From NCBI GenBank assembly GCA_023390815.1, contig JAEWCC010000035.1, positions 10,680 through 74,679 on the forward strand: a stretch of DNA of 64,000 nt, read 5' to 3'. The number at the start of each line of letters is the position of its first letter. Position 1 is the first letter of the stretch. Both the position numbers and the translations under genes were made by a program. Shown in pieces: positions 16,734-24,465 of this stretch. This DNA comes from Bacillota bacterium (lineage in GTDB: Bacteria > Bacillota > Clostridia > Christensenellales > SZUA-584). The notes under the pieces were generated by a model. It had not been told where the DNA came from, did no database searches, and saw only the letters and a program-made list of their open reading frames with translations.

Positions 16734-17903
16734 ATGAGCAAATTCATCATCGTGGTGATGGACAGCGTGGGCGTCGGCGCACAGCCTGACGCGGACCGTT
16801 TTGGAGACGAGGGTTCCGATACGGTGGGTCACATCGTCGAAGCATATCCGGATATCAAGCTTAAGAACCTTTCAAAGCTTGGCATGTGTAAATTAAAGCC
16901 GCAGCTGCCGTGCAGCGGAGAACTGATCGGCTCTTACGGCAAAGCCGGAGAGGTGTTCCCAGGTAAGGACACGACCGGCGGACACTTTGAAATTGCGGGG
17001 CTGGCGCTGGAAAAGCCTTTCCCGACGTTCCCGCACGGTTTCCCCGAAGACTTCATGCGTTCGTTTGAAAAAGCCATTGGACGCAGGACCATCGGCAATT
17101 ATCCGGCATCGGGTACCGAGATCATCCAGCAGCTTGGAAAAGAGCATGTGGAAACCGGCGCACCGATCGTCTATACCTCTGCCGACAGCGTGTTCCAGAT
17201 CGCCGCGCACGAGGACGTGATCCCGCTTAAGGAACAGTACGCAATCTGCGAAACCGCGCGCAATATGCTCGTCGGAGACCTTGCCGTAGGCCGCGTGATC
17301 GCGCGTCCGTTTACCGGCGTGGAAGGCAGCTTTACACGTACCAAGAACCGCCGGGATTTCTCGTTTGCGCCGCCCGGAGAGACCATCCTCACTGCGGTGA
17401 AGAATGCGGGGCTGGAGGTCGCGGGTGTCGGCAAGATCGAGGACATATTTGCGGGCGTTGGGCTGACGAAACGCAACCATACCACCGACAACGACGGAGG
17501 CGTCACCGCGACGATCGATTACATCCGTTCGGATTTCGACGGGCTCGTGTTTACGAACCTGGTGGATTTTGATATGCTCTACGGCCACCGCAACAACGTG
17601 AAGGGATATAAGGATGCGCTGGAAGCGCTGGATGCGCGTATCCCGGAGATCCTGGCCGCAATGAACGAGGACGACATCGTCATATTCACCGCGGACCACG
17701 GCTGTGACCCGACGACAGCTTCTACCGACCATTCGCGTGAATACATTCCGATCCTCGCATACGGACAGCACATAAAGGCGGGCGTTGATATCGGCACGCG
17801 CAAGACCTATTCGGATATCGCCGCAACCGCCGCCGAATACTTTGGCCTCACGGGCTGGAACCATGGAACTTCGTTCTACCGACAGATCATAAAGGAGCAA
17901 TAG
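16734..17903 (+). CDS. deoB: Phosphopentomutase
   Basis: 389 residues from the ATG at 16734, which follows GGGGAGGAGGGG. It interconverts ribose- or deoxyribose-1-phosphate and the 5-phosphates, feeding nucleoside sugar into the pentose phosphate pathway. Alkaline-phosphatase-fold metal ligands are visible in VVMDSVGVGAQPDA (Asp10) and TADHGCDPTTASTDHSREYIP near the C-terminus; PGKDTTGGHFE holds the phosphorylated threonine. Its product partner punA follows after 1 bp. The pair (drm-pupG in B. subtilis) is a classic nucleoside-salvage operon. Confidence 0.97.
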   Translation: MSKFIIVVMDSVGVGAQPDADRFGDEGSDTVGHIVEAYPDIKLKNLSKLGMCKLKPQLPCSGELIGSYGKAGEVFPGKDTTGGHFEIAGLALEKPFPTFPHGFPEDFMRSFEKAIGRRTIGNYPASGTEIIQQLGKEHVETGAPIVYTSADSVFQIAAHEDVIPLKEQYAICETARNMLVGDLAVGRVIARPFTGVEGSFTRTKNRRDFSFAPPGETILTAVKNAGLEVAGVGKIEDIFAGVGLTKRNHTTDNDGGVTATIDYIRSDFDGLVFTNLVDFDMLYGHRNNVKGYKDALEALDARIPEILAAMNEDDIVIFTADHGCDPTTASTDHSREYIPILAYGQHIKAGVDIGTRKTYSDIAATAAEYFGLTGWNHGTSFYRQIIKEQ

Positions 17904-17904
17904 C

Positions 17905-18735
17905 ATGACGACAATCAACAGGATCAACGACGCATACGATTTTCTGAGCCGTGCGACGGCGCAGCGTCCGACGCTCTGCGTCGTGCTGGGTAGCGGACTC
18001 GGCGCTTACGCGGAGTCCATGGAAAACGCGCAAATCATCGAATATAAGGATGTGCCGGGCTTCCCGGTTTCCACGGTGCCGGGCCATGCGGGCCGGCTGG
18101 TGTTCGGACGGAAGCACGGTGTGGATGTGGTATGTATGCAGGGGCGTTTCCATTGCTACGAGGGTTACGCGGCGGCAGAGACGGTGATTCCGCTGCGCAC
18201 GCTGATTAAGCTCGGCGTGAAACAGCTGCTGGCCACCAACGCGGCGGGCGGCGTCAATATGGGCTTTAACCCGGGCGATATCATGATCATTTCAGATCAT
18301 ATCAACCTTACCTCTTTAACTCCACTGGAAGGGCCGAATCTCGACGAATTCGGGCCGCGCTTCCCGGACATGAGTTTTGCATACAGCAGGAAACTGATCA
18401 CGGCGCTGGAGCAGGTCGCGAAACAGAACGGCATTCTGGTGCGCAAGGGCGTTTATATGATGATGAAGGGGCCGTCCTTCGAGACGCCTGCGGAGATTCG
18501 TGCGGCGCGGTCGCTAGGCGCGGATGCGGTCGGCATGTCGACGGTGCCGGAAATCATCACCGCGGCGCATGCGGGCGTCGCCTCGGCGGCGATGTCGTGC
18601 ATCACCAACATGGCTGCGGGCATTTTAGATCAGCCGCTGTCGCATGAAGAAGTGATGGAAACGGGCAAGGTAGCGGCGGCGCGTATCGCCGCATTAATCG
18701 ACGGATTCATCGAACAGGTCGGCAATATGGGCTGA
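17905..18735 (+). CDS. punA: Purine nucleoside phosphorylase, inosine/guanosine type
   Basis: 276 residues, the trimeric NP-II family. It cleaves inosine or guanosine with phosphate to the free base and ribose-1-phosphate, the substrate of DeoB. The phosphate-binding GSGLG near residues 28-32 (VVLGSGLGAYAE), the GRFHCYEGY loop, TNAAGGVN and the substrate-site segment GPSFETPAEIRAARSLGADAVGMSTVPE are all present. AAAGGAG precedes the ATG, 9 nt away. In many Bacilli the next gene is dacF; here an isochorismatase-family gene and an inverted lipoprotein gene intervene. Confidence 0.96.
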   Translation: MTTINRINDAYDFLSRATAQRPTLCVVLGSGLGAYAESMENAQIIEYKDVPGFPVSTVPGHAGRLVFGRKHGVDVVCMQGRFHCYEGYAAAETVIPLRTLIKLGVKQLLATNAAGGVNMGFNPGDIMIISDHINLTSLTPLEGPNLDEFGPRFPDMSFAYSRKLITALEQVAKQNGILVRKGVYMMMKGPSFETPAEIRAARSLGADAVGMSTVPEIITAAHAGVASAAMSCITNMAAGILDQPLSHEEVMETGKVAAARIAALIDGFIEQVGNMG

Positions 18736-18802
18736 CCTCCCGCAAGTGACTAACCCTGTCCGCAAAAGCTGGAACGGCAATCATCTATTTGGGAGGCTTA
18801 AC

Positions 18803-19363
18803 ATGGAAAACGCGATTCTCTTGATCGATATACAAAACGACTACTTTGCAGGCGGAAGAAACGAACTGCACCTTCCGGAATTGGCCGCATCCCGTGCCAG
18901 AGAAGCACTCGAATTATATAGAAGATTGAATCTGCCGGTATTTCATGTACAGCACATCAGCACCAGGCCCGGCGCAACATTCTTTCTGCCCGATACGGCG
19001 GGGGCAGATATCCATGAGAGCGTTGCGCCGTTGCCGAATGAGAATGTGATCGTCAAGCATGCGCCCAACGCATTTTTTCAAACGGAGTTAGCCGCTGAAC
19101 TTCAACGGCTGGAGGTCCGGCATCTGGTCATTTGCGGAATGATGAGTCATATGTGCATCGATACCTCCGTCAGGGCTGCGAAAGATCATGGTTTCGCCGT
19201 AACCTTATTGGAGGATGCATGCACAACAAAGGATTTGCGTTGGCGCGAAACGGTAATCCCCGCTGAAACGGTACATCAAACGTTCATGGCAGCGCTGAGC
19301 GGCAGCTTTGCGCAGGTGCAGAGAACGGAAGAATTCATCGCGGGTATCGTCAATAACCGGTAA
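18803..19363 (+). CDS. Isochorismatase-family cysteine hydrolase
   Basis: 186 residues from the ATG at 18803, preceded by GGGAGG. The Asp-Lys-Cys catalytic triad of the family is visible: Asp9 in LLIDIQND, Lys85 in NVIVKHAPNAF and Cys118 in GMMSHMCIDTSVRAA. These enzymes hydrolyse amide or vinyl-ether bonds (nicotinamidase, ureidoacrylate amidohydrolase, isochorismatase and others); the substrate cannot be named from sequence. About half of its arginines are AGA/AGG, unlike the CGN-rich neighbours, and it splits the usual punA-dacF order, which suggests a recent acquisition. No promoter or terminator was recognised. Confidence 0.88.
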   Translation: MENAILLIDIQNDYFAGGRNELHLPELAASRAREALELYRRLNLPVFHVQHISTRPGATFFLPDTAGADIHESVAPLPNENVIVKHAPNAFFQTELAAELQRLEVRHLVICGMMSHMCIDTSVRAAKDHGFAVTLLEDACTTKDLRWRETVIPAETVHQTFMAALSGSFAQVQRTEEFIAGIVNNR

Positions 19364-19402
19364 ACAAACTGACATACAGGCGTATCCCGCCGCTCTCCGG
19401 GA

Positions 19403-20098
19403 CTATTCAAATACGATAGGCCGACCGAACAGGTTCCAGTCGGCATACGTTTCAATACCGCCATTGACGATGTTGTTGTAGATGCGCCTGTCCACGGTAC
19501 GCTTTCGGACCACGCCACAAAAACCGCCTACTGCTTCATAAATATATCCCTGCCGCCCGACGACGCCCATGTGAACGATCTTGCCTTCGGCGTCCTGTAG
19601 AAAAACGATATCGCCCGGGCGCAGGTCGTCTTTGCTGATGGGCGTGCAGTAATCATAATAGGTATCGCTCGCTGTCCTGTCGGTATACTCATCGTATAAG
19701 CCAACTTCGTTGGCGGCATACCACCAAAGGCCGCTGCAGTCCCAGCAGTAATCCTGCGGAAATTCCCGGTCGCCCGTTTTTTCTGCGATTTCCATGAAAT
19801 ATTCGAGCCGGCCGTCACTGAAGTAGTCGGGATACATCTGGTATACTTTATCAACAAATTCTGTTGTGATCGCATCGCCCTGGCCGCTGAATATGTACTG
19901 ACCACCCACGCAGGTATCGAGCAGGTTCAGCAGAGACTGTACCTGGGCCGAAGGCTCGGCTTCATCTGCGTACTTGGCCTCGTAATATTCGCGGTCGTGT
20001 TCGTTCTCCTCAGCGGTGAGCGGCGCACACGAAGCGAGCAGTGCTGCAATCAACAGGCCAATGACTGACATTAATAGCGTCTTACGAACGTTTTTCAT
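19403..20098 (-). CDS. NlpC/P60-like cell-wall hydrolase, lipoprotein
   Basis: 231 residues with a lipoprotein signal peptide: basic MKNVRK, a hydrophobic core and the lipobox LASC with Cys24 as the lipidated residue. The C-terminal half is an NlpC/P60-type domain: DCSG with catalytic Cys121, His176 in KIVHMGVV, and the PGDIVFLQ strand at 161-168. Such enzymes cut peptide stems of peptidoglycan outside the membrane. Family similarity is clear only around the catalytic motifs. It is convergent with the isochorismatase gene and divergent from the DacF-like carboxypeptidase, another wall enzyme. No Shine-Dalgarno precedes the ATG; the -10 element lies only six bases upstream. Confidence 0.85.
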   Translation of the reverse strand: MKNVRKTLLMSVIGLLIAALLASCAPLTAEENEHDREYYEAKYADEAEPSAQVQSLLNLLDTCVGGQYIFSGQGDAITTEFVDKVYQMYPDYFSDGRLEYFMEIAEKTGDREFPQDYCWDCSGLWWYAANEVGLYDEYTDRTASDTYYDYCTPISKDDLRPGDIVFLQDAEGKIVHMGVVGRQGYIYEAVGGFCGVVRKRTVDRRIYNNIVNGGIETYADWNLFGRPIVFE

Positions 20099-20104
20099 GA
20101 CAGC

Positions 20105-20133
20105 ATTATACCGGAATCACAAAAAGTATTCAA
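20105..20133 (-). promoter_or_regulatory. Promoter of the NlpC/P60 lipoprotein gene, predicting a leaderless mRNA
   Basis: On the minus strand: TTGAAT (20133-20128), 17-bp spacer, TATAAT (20110-20105). Only six bases separate the -10 from the ATG at 20098, so the expected start of transcription is at or next to the A of the start codon. Confidence 0.6.
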
Positions 20134-20222
20134 CCCAAACAATGGTTGCCACGATGTTTTCAAAAGAATAGTGCTGCCGCGCTTCGGGAAAACTAACCGC
20201 AAACACTAAAAGGGTGATGAAT

Positions 20223-21365
20223 ATGAAAAAAATGTTACTGATCATGCTCGTGATCATGATGGCACTGGCGATTCCGGTCACCGCGTTTGCAGAGGGCGTC
20301 ACACCGCAGGCGAAAAGCTTCGTGCTCATGGATGCAAATTCCGGTACTATACTGGCAGAGAACAATGCCGATGAACAGTTGCCTTGCGCCAGCGTCATCA
20401 AAACGATGACCATGCTGCTGCTGTTTGATGCAGTAGAAAGCGGGCGGCTGTCGCTGCAGGATACGGTTTCCATCAGCGAGCACGCCGCATCCATGGGCGG
20501 CACACAGGTATTTCTAGACGTGAATACCACCCACACCGTTGAAAACCTACTGAAAGCCATGATGATCAACAGCGCGAATGACGCCACGGTGGCGCTGGCT
20601 GAAAAGATGGCGGGCAGTGAACAAGCCTTTGTCGAGATGATGAATAAGAAGGCGCAGGTGATGGGGTTGGGCGCGCACTTTGTCAACGCAACAGGCCTCG
20701 ACGCAGATGGTCAGACGATGAGCGCGCGCGACATTGCCACGATCAGCAAGGAACTGGTGAAGTTCGATTTGCCGTTCACGTGGAGCACCATTTGGATGGA
20801 TAATTATAAGCATCCCGATGGCCGTGAAACCGAAATGGTCAACGCGAACCGGCTCGTCAAGTATTACGAGGGCGGCGACGGCCTCTCAACCGGCTCCTCC
20901 AATACGGCGGGGTATTGTATCGCCGCAACGGCGAAGCGCGACGCGGGACGCTTTATCTTTGTGGCACTGGGCGCACCCAGCAGCGATGTTCGCTTCGAAG
21001 ACGCGCGCGCCGCATTGGATTACGCGTTTGCGGGCTTCTCCGCAACCACGGTCGTTCGGGACGGTCAGCAGCTGTGCCAGAACTATCCGGTCAGCGGAGG
21101 AACGAAGTCCTCGGTGGATGTAAATGCGAGCGGAGAGTTCTCCCTGCTGCTCGAAAAAGGGACCGAAGGCCAGATGGAGAAGGAACTGGTTATGCTCGAA
21201 GATGTGAAGGCGCCTGTTGAGAAAGGCCAGAAGATCGGGTATCTTCGCATCCTGATGGATGGCAAGGAGATTGGGCGTGTCGATGCGGTTGCGGGTGAGT
21301 CGATACCGGCACGCAACTACGCAAATTCACTGCACAGCATACTGGTCTGGTGGCTGTTCGGATAA
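20223..21365 (+). CDS. dacF: DacF-like D-alanyl-D-alanine carboxypeptidase (class A low-mass PBP) with an altered third motif
   Basis: 380 residues from the ATG at 20223 (AGGGTGA 5-6 nt upstream; GTG 20214 and ATG 20217 are less likely). A cleavable signal peptide ends near AFAEG (residues 21-25). Serine-peptidase motifs: Ser57-Val-Ile-Lys60 (SxxK) and Ser117-Ala-Asn119 (SxN) are intact, but the third motif, normally KTG, reads Ser222-Thr-Gly. The C-terminal domain ends in a short hydrophobic tail (VWWLFG) that may act as a membrane anchor. The family trims terminal D-Ala from peptidoglycan; dacF in B. subtilis acts in the forespore. The Lys-to-Ser change makes the activity uncertain. Confidence 0.88.
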   Translation: MKKMLLIMLVIMMALAIPVTAFAEGVTPQAKSFVLMDANSGTILAENNADEQLPCASVIKTMTMLLLFDAVESGRLSLQDTVSISEHAASMGGTQVFLDVNTTHTVENLLKAMMINSANDATVALAEKMAGSEQAFVEMMNKKAQVMGLGAHFVNATGLDADGQTMSARDIATISKELVKFDLPFTWSTIWMDNYKHPDGRETEMVNANRLVKYYEGGDGLSTGSSNTAGYCIAATAKRDAGRFIFVALGAPSSDVRFEDARAALDYAFAGFSATTVVRDGQQLCQNYPVSGGTKSSVDVNASGEFSLLLEKGTEGQMEKELVMLEDVKAPVEKGQKIGYLRILMDGKEIGRVDAVAGESIPARNYANSLHSILVWWLFG

Positions 21366-21370
21366 GCGCA

Positions 21371-21399
21371 TTGACAGCCCTTGACGCCTACGGTACAAT
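21371..21399 (+). promoter_or_regulatory. Sigma-A promoter of surE
   Basis: TTGACA (21371-21376), 17 bp, TACAAT (21394-21399). Start expected near 21406, giving a short leader that contains the AGGAGG of surE. Confidence 0.85.
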
Positions 21400-21420
21400 A
21401 CAAGGCGGCAGGAGGGGACT

Positions 21421-22191
21421 ATGCGCATACTGAATGTAAATGATGACGGCATCCATGCAAAGGGCATTTTAGCGCTTTCGCAAAGGCTTTCACGCGAGCA
21501 CGAAGTAACGGTGGTCGCACCCGACTCCGAAAGGAGCGCGACGTCCCATTCCATTACCATTTACCGGCCGCTGCGGGTTAAAAAGGCGGAGCTGCCGGGT
21601 GTGAAAGCTTGCTATATGACGGACGGGCTGCCGGTCGACTGTACGAAGATCGGCATCTCGCACGTAATGAAATCCGAAGTTGATCTCGTTGTTTCGGGGA
21701 TTAACCACGGCCCCAATATGGGCTCGGATATCCTCTATTCGGGTACCGTGGCCGCTGCGCTCGACGCGGTGATCATGGGATACAATGCGCTCGCCGTATC
21801 CATCGACGCCTATTTTCCGGAGCATCTTGATGCCGCGGCGGAGGTTGCTGCGCGTGTAATTGCAAGCGGAATTTTTGAGGGCAGTTTCTCCGGCGTGCTT
21901 TATAATCTTAACGTGCCCGACCTGCCTTACGAGCAAATCAAGGGTATTAAGACCGTGAGGCAAGGGCGTACGCTCTACGTGGATGACGTCGATGTGCGCA
22001 ATGATCCCCGCGGCAAGGAGTATGTCTGGATGGCAAGCCGTTTCGTGAAAGAAGAAGCGGACGCGGATACCGATGTCGGCGCGGTCGCTGCCGGGTTTGC
22101 CGCCATCACGCCAATCCATTTCAACCTGACCGATATGGCACGTTTGCCCGAGCTTGCGTGCAAGATGGAAAAATTAAAATTGCATATCTGA
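21421..22191 (+). CDS. surE: 5'/3'-nucleotidase SurE
   Basis: 256 residues. It begins MRILNVNDDGIHAKG with the metal-binding Asp8-Asp9 pair; the substrate loop PDSERSATSHSIT and the SGINHGPNMGSDILYSGTV block carry the remaining conserved Ser, Asn and Gly residues. SurE removes phosphate from 5'- and 3'-nucleoside monophosphates and short polyphosphate. AGGAGGGG lies 5-6 nt upstream. It has its own consensus promoter. Proximity to punA and deoB would fit nucleotide salvage, but it is not in that operon. Confidence 0.95.
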   Translation: MRILNVNDDGIHAKGILALSQRLSREHEVTVVAPDSERSATSHSITIYRPLRVKKAELPGVKACYMTDGLPVDCTKIGISHVMKSEVDLVVSGINHGPNMGSDILYSGTVAAALDAVIMGYNALAVSIDAYFPEHLDAAAEVAARVIASGIFEGSFSGVLYNLNVPDLPYEQIKGIKTVRQGRTLYVDDVDVRNDPRGKEYVWMASRFVKEEADADTDVGAVAAGFAAITPIHFNLTDMARLPELACKMEKLKLHI

Positions 22192-22240
22192 ACCGAATAT
22201 GATATGATAAAACTATATAATTATGTTTTCGGGGGTGAAT

Positions 22241-23110
22241 ATGCAGGATAACGATATTATAAAAGTCATAATGGACAATCAGCATAACATGAGCAAGGGG
22301 CACAGGGCCATTGCTTCCTATATTGTGGACCACTATGATACCGTCGCATTCATCACGGCTTCGCGTCTGGGTGAGCTAGTGGGCGTAAGCGAGAGCACGG
22401 TGGTCCGTTTCGCGTGTGCGCTCGGTTACGACGGGTACCCCGAATTGCAGAAAAAACTGCAGGAGCTGATCAAAACGCGCCTGACCAATGTGCAGCGCAT
22501 GGGCCTTGGCTCCGAAATGTCGGAGGAAGATCTTGTGCGCACCTCGCTGCGCACCGATATCACGAGCCTCCGGCACGTCAAGGAAGTGCTCGATTACGGC
22601 ATGGTCGGCAAAGCGGCGGACATGATCCTAGCCGCGCGGCAGGTATACATACTGGGTCTCCGGGCCAGCGCGCCGCTCGCCCACTTTCTCTGGTACTATC
22701 TGAACTATATCATTCCCAATACAAGCCTTGCGACGTCCAGCATCGGCGGGGACATATTCGGCCAGCTCATGCACGCGGGCAAGGATGACCTCGTCGTGGC
22801 CATCAGCTTTCCGCGATATTCTTCACGGACGGTGGAAGGCGTGTCGTTTGCCAAAAACAACGGCGCCAAGGTGCTGGCTGTCACCGACAACGAACTTTCG
22901 CCGCTTGCAGCGCTGTCGGACGAGTGCCTGTATGTCAACATGGATATGAATCTGTTCGTCGATTCGCTCGTCGCTCCCTTAAGCGTAATCAACACGCTGG
23001 TGCTGCTTGTGGGCATGCGCCAGAAGGACGGCCTCCGGCAGAACTTCGAAATGCTCGAAGACCTTTGGCGCAAGCACGACGTATATACCAACAAGGACGC
23101 GCGCGCATGA
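22241..23110 (+). CDS. MurR/RpiR-family transcriptional regulator (HTH plus SIS domain)
   Basis: 289 residues from the ATG at 22241 (GGGGGTG directly upstream). The N-terminal ~75 residues are the RpiR helix-turn-helix (SRLGELVGVSESTVVRFACALGYDGYPELQ), followed by a SIS phosphosugar-binding domain (QVYILGLRASAPLAHFLWYYLN onward). Such proteins sense sugar or amino-sugar phosphates and control uptake and catabolism genes. No sugar operon lies nearby; the only coupled gene is the flavoprotein that overlaps its stop by four bases. The effector and targets are unknown. Confidence 0.9.
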   Translation: MQDNDIIKVIMDNQHNMSKGHRAIASYIVDHYDTVAFITASRLGELVGVSESTVVRFACALGYDGYPELQKKLQELIKTRLTNVQRMGLGSEMSEEDLVRTSLRTDITSLRHVKEVLDYGMVGKAADMILAARQVYILGLRASAPLAHFLWYYLNYIIPNTSLATSSIGGDIFGQLMHAGKDDLVVAISFPRYSSRTVEGVSFAKNNGAKVLAVTDNELSPLAALSDECLYVNMDMNLFVDSLVAPLSVINTLVLLVGMRQKDGLRQNFEMLEDLWRKHDVYTNKDARA

Positions 23111-24315
23111 AGGTATTCGTGATCGGCGGCGGCCCGGCGGGTATGATGGCCGCTTACGCAGCCGCGATGTCGGGCAAGGAAGTCACGCTGTTTGAGAAGA
23201 ACGCCAAGCTCGGCAAAAAGCTGTACATTACCGGCAAGGGGCGCTGTAATCTGACCAACGCAACGCCGATATCGGAATTTCGTGAGCACGTCGTACACGG
23301 CGGCTCATTTTTATACAGCGCGTTTTATGCGCTGGACAACACGGAACTGCTCGCGCTGTTATCCCGCTACGGGCTGAAAACCAAAACCGAGCGCGGGGGG
23401 CGCGTATTTCCTGAGTCAGATAAATCCAGCGACGTTACTAAAGCGCTGGAGAAGGCGCTGGCAGACGCGGGCGTTCATATCTCGCTCAACAGTACGATTC
23501 AAGATATTACGATTGAAAATGGCAAGGTGGCCGGAATCGTTGCGGACGGCAGGAAGCTGCTCTGTGACAACGTGATCGTCGCGACAGGCGGTTTGTCTTA
23601 CCCTTCTACGGGGAGCACGGGCGACGGATACGAGTTCGCGCGGCGCGCGGGGCATCAGGTGACACCGCTTTCCGCGTCGCTCGTCGGGCTGGAAACGCGC
23701 GAGGATGTACATGACCTCGCCGGACTGACGCTGAAAAACGTGAGCCTTTCGCTGCTTCGGGGAACGAAGACCGTTTACGATGAGCAGGGCGAGATGCTTT
23801 TCACGCACACCGGCGTATCGGGTCCGCTCGTGCTCTCCGCGAGCGCGCATATGACAGCAGACGAAGGTTATGCCGTCGAAGTGGACTTAAAGCCCGCGCT
23901 GGATATGGGTACGCTGGATAAGCGGCTGCAGCGCGATATAGCCGAAAAACAGAACAAGGACTTTGCCAACGTGCTGGCCGGGCTCGAACCAGCTCGTCTG
24001 ATCCCTTATATCGCTCAGCATACCGGTATTCCTTTGGATAAAAAGGCGCATTCCATCACGCGCGAGGAGCGCATGTCGGTCGCGAAGACGCTGAAAGCGA
24101 TGCATTTTACGATCCGCGGCAAGCGTCCCGTTACCGAAGCGGTCATCACGCGCGGCGGTGTAGACCTGAAAGAAATCGACGCGTCCACGATGCAGAGCAA
24201 ACTGATTAAGGGGCTGTTTTTCGCGGGAGAAGTGATTGACGCGGACGCGTATACCGGCGGCTACAACCTGCAAATCGCGTTTTCCACCGGATACCTTGCG
24301 GGGATTAAGGCATAG
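23107..24315 (+). CDS. HI0933/BaiN-family NAD(P)/FAD-dependent flavoprotein
   Basis: 402 residues from the ATG at 23107, overlapping the regulator stop as ATGA. The FAD-binding dinucleotide motif GGGPAGMMAAYAAA lies at residues 7-20, followed by the family marker KLGKKLYITGKGRCNLTN (about 35-52) and the C-terminal ITRGGVDLKEID and FAGEVIDADAYTGGYNLQIAFSTG blocks. This is the aminoacetone-oxidase-like/BaiN family; BaiN takes part in bile-acid 7-dehydroxylation in one gut Clostridium, but most members have no assigned reaction. No bile-acid genes are seen here. A frame extension upstream lies inside the regulator and is not used. Confidence 0.88.
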   Translation: MKVFVIGGGPAGMMAAYAAAMSGKEVTLFEKNAKLGKKLYITGKGRCNLTNATPISEFREHVVHGGSFLYSAFYALDNTELLALLSRYGLKTKTERGGRVFPESDKSSDVTKALEKALADAGVHISLNSTIQDITIENGKVAGIVADGRKLLCDNVIVATGGLSYPSTGSTGDGYEFARRAGHQVTPLSASLVGLETREDVHDLAGLTLKNVSLSLLRGTKTVYDEQGEMLFTHTGVSGPLVLSASAHMTADEGYAVEVDLKPALDMGTLDKRLQRDIAEKQNKDFANVLAGLEPARLIPYIAQHTGIPLDKKAHSITREERMSVAKTLKAMHFTIRGKRPVTEAVITRGGVDLKEIDASTMQSKLIKGLFFAGEVIDADAYTGGYNLQIAFSTGYLAGIKA

Positions 24316-24370
24316 CCGCTTCGCGTTATAGAAAGATCGTAAATACCTGTCGTGAACCTATACGCTTTAA

Positions 24371-24394
24371 ACGGCGAGCAAACCGCCGTTTTTT
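24371..24394 (+). terminator. Intrinsic terminator before lepA
   Basis: ACGGCG (24371-24376), 7-nt loop, CGCCGT (24384-24389), then TTTTT. It ends the regulator-flavoprotein unit 56 bp after the stop; its T-run overlaps the TTGATT -35 of the next promoter. Confidence 0.9.
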
Positions 24395-24420
24395 GATTGC
24401 CGAAAATTCCATGTTATAAT
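24393..24420 (+). promoter_or_regulatory. Promoter of lepA-hemW
   Basis: TTGATT (24393-24398), 16 bp, TATAAT (24415-24420) with a TGn extension (TGTTATAAT). Expected start is about 24427. Confidence 0.75.
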
Positions 24421-24465
24421 ATAATGTGCTGGCGGGGGCAATAAGCCTCCACGAAAGGGATACGA

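Noticed and set aside
19387..19404. TCCCG/CGGGA hairpin between the convergent isochorismatase and lipoprotein genes
   Set aside because: Five pairs, eight-base loop and no T-run on either strand. It may contribute to termination but cannot be called.
22200..22222. TATAAT ahead of the RpiR-type regulator
   Set aside because: The region is very AT-rich with several TATA-like hexamers and no -35, so no single promoter can be chosen.
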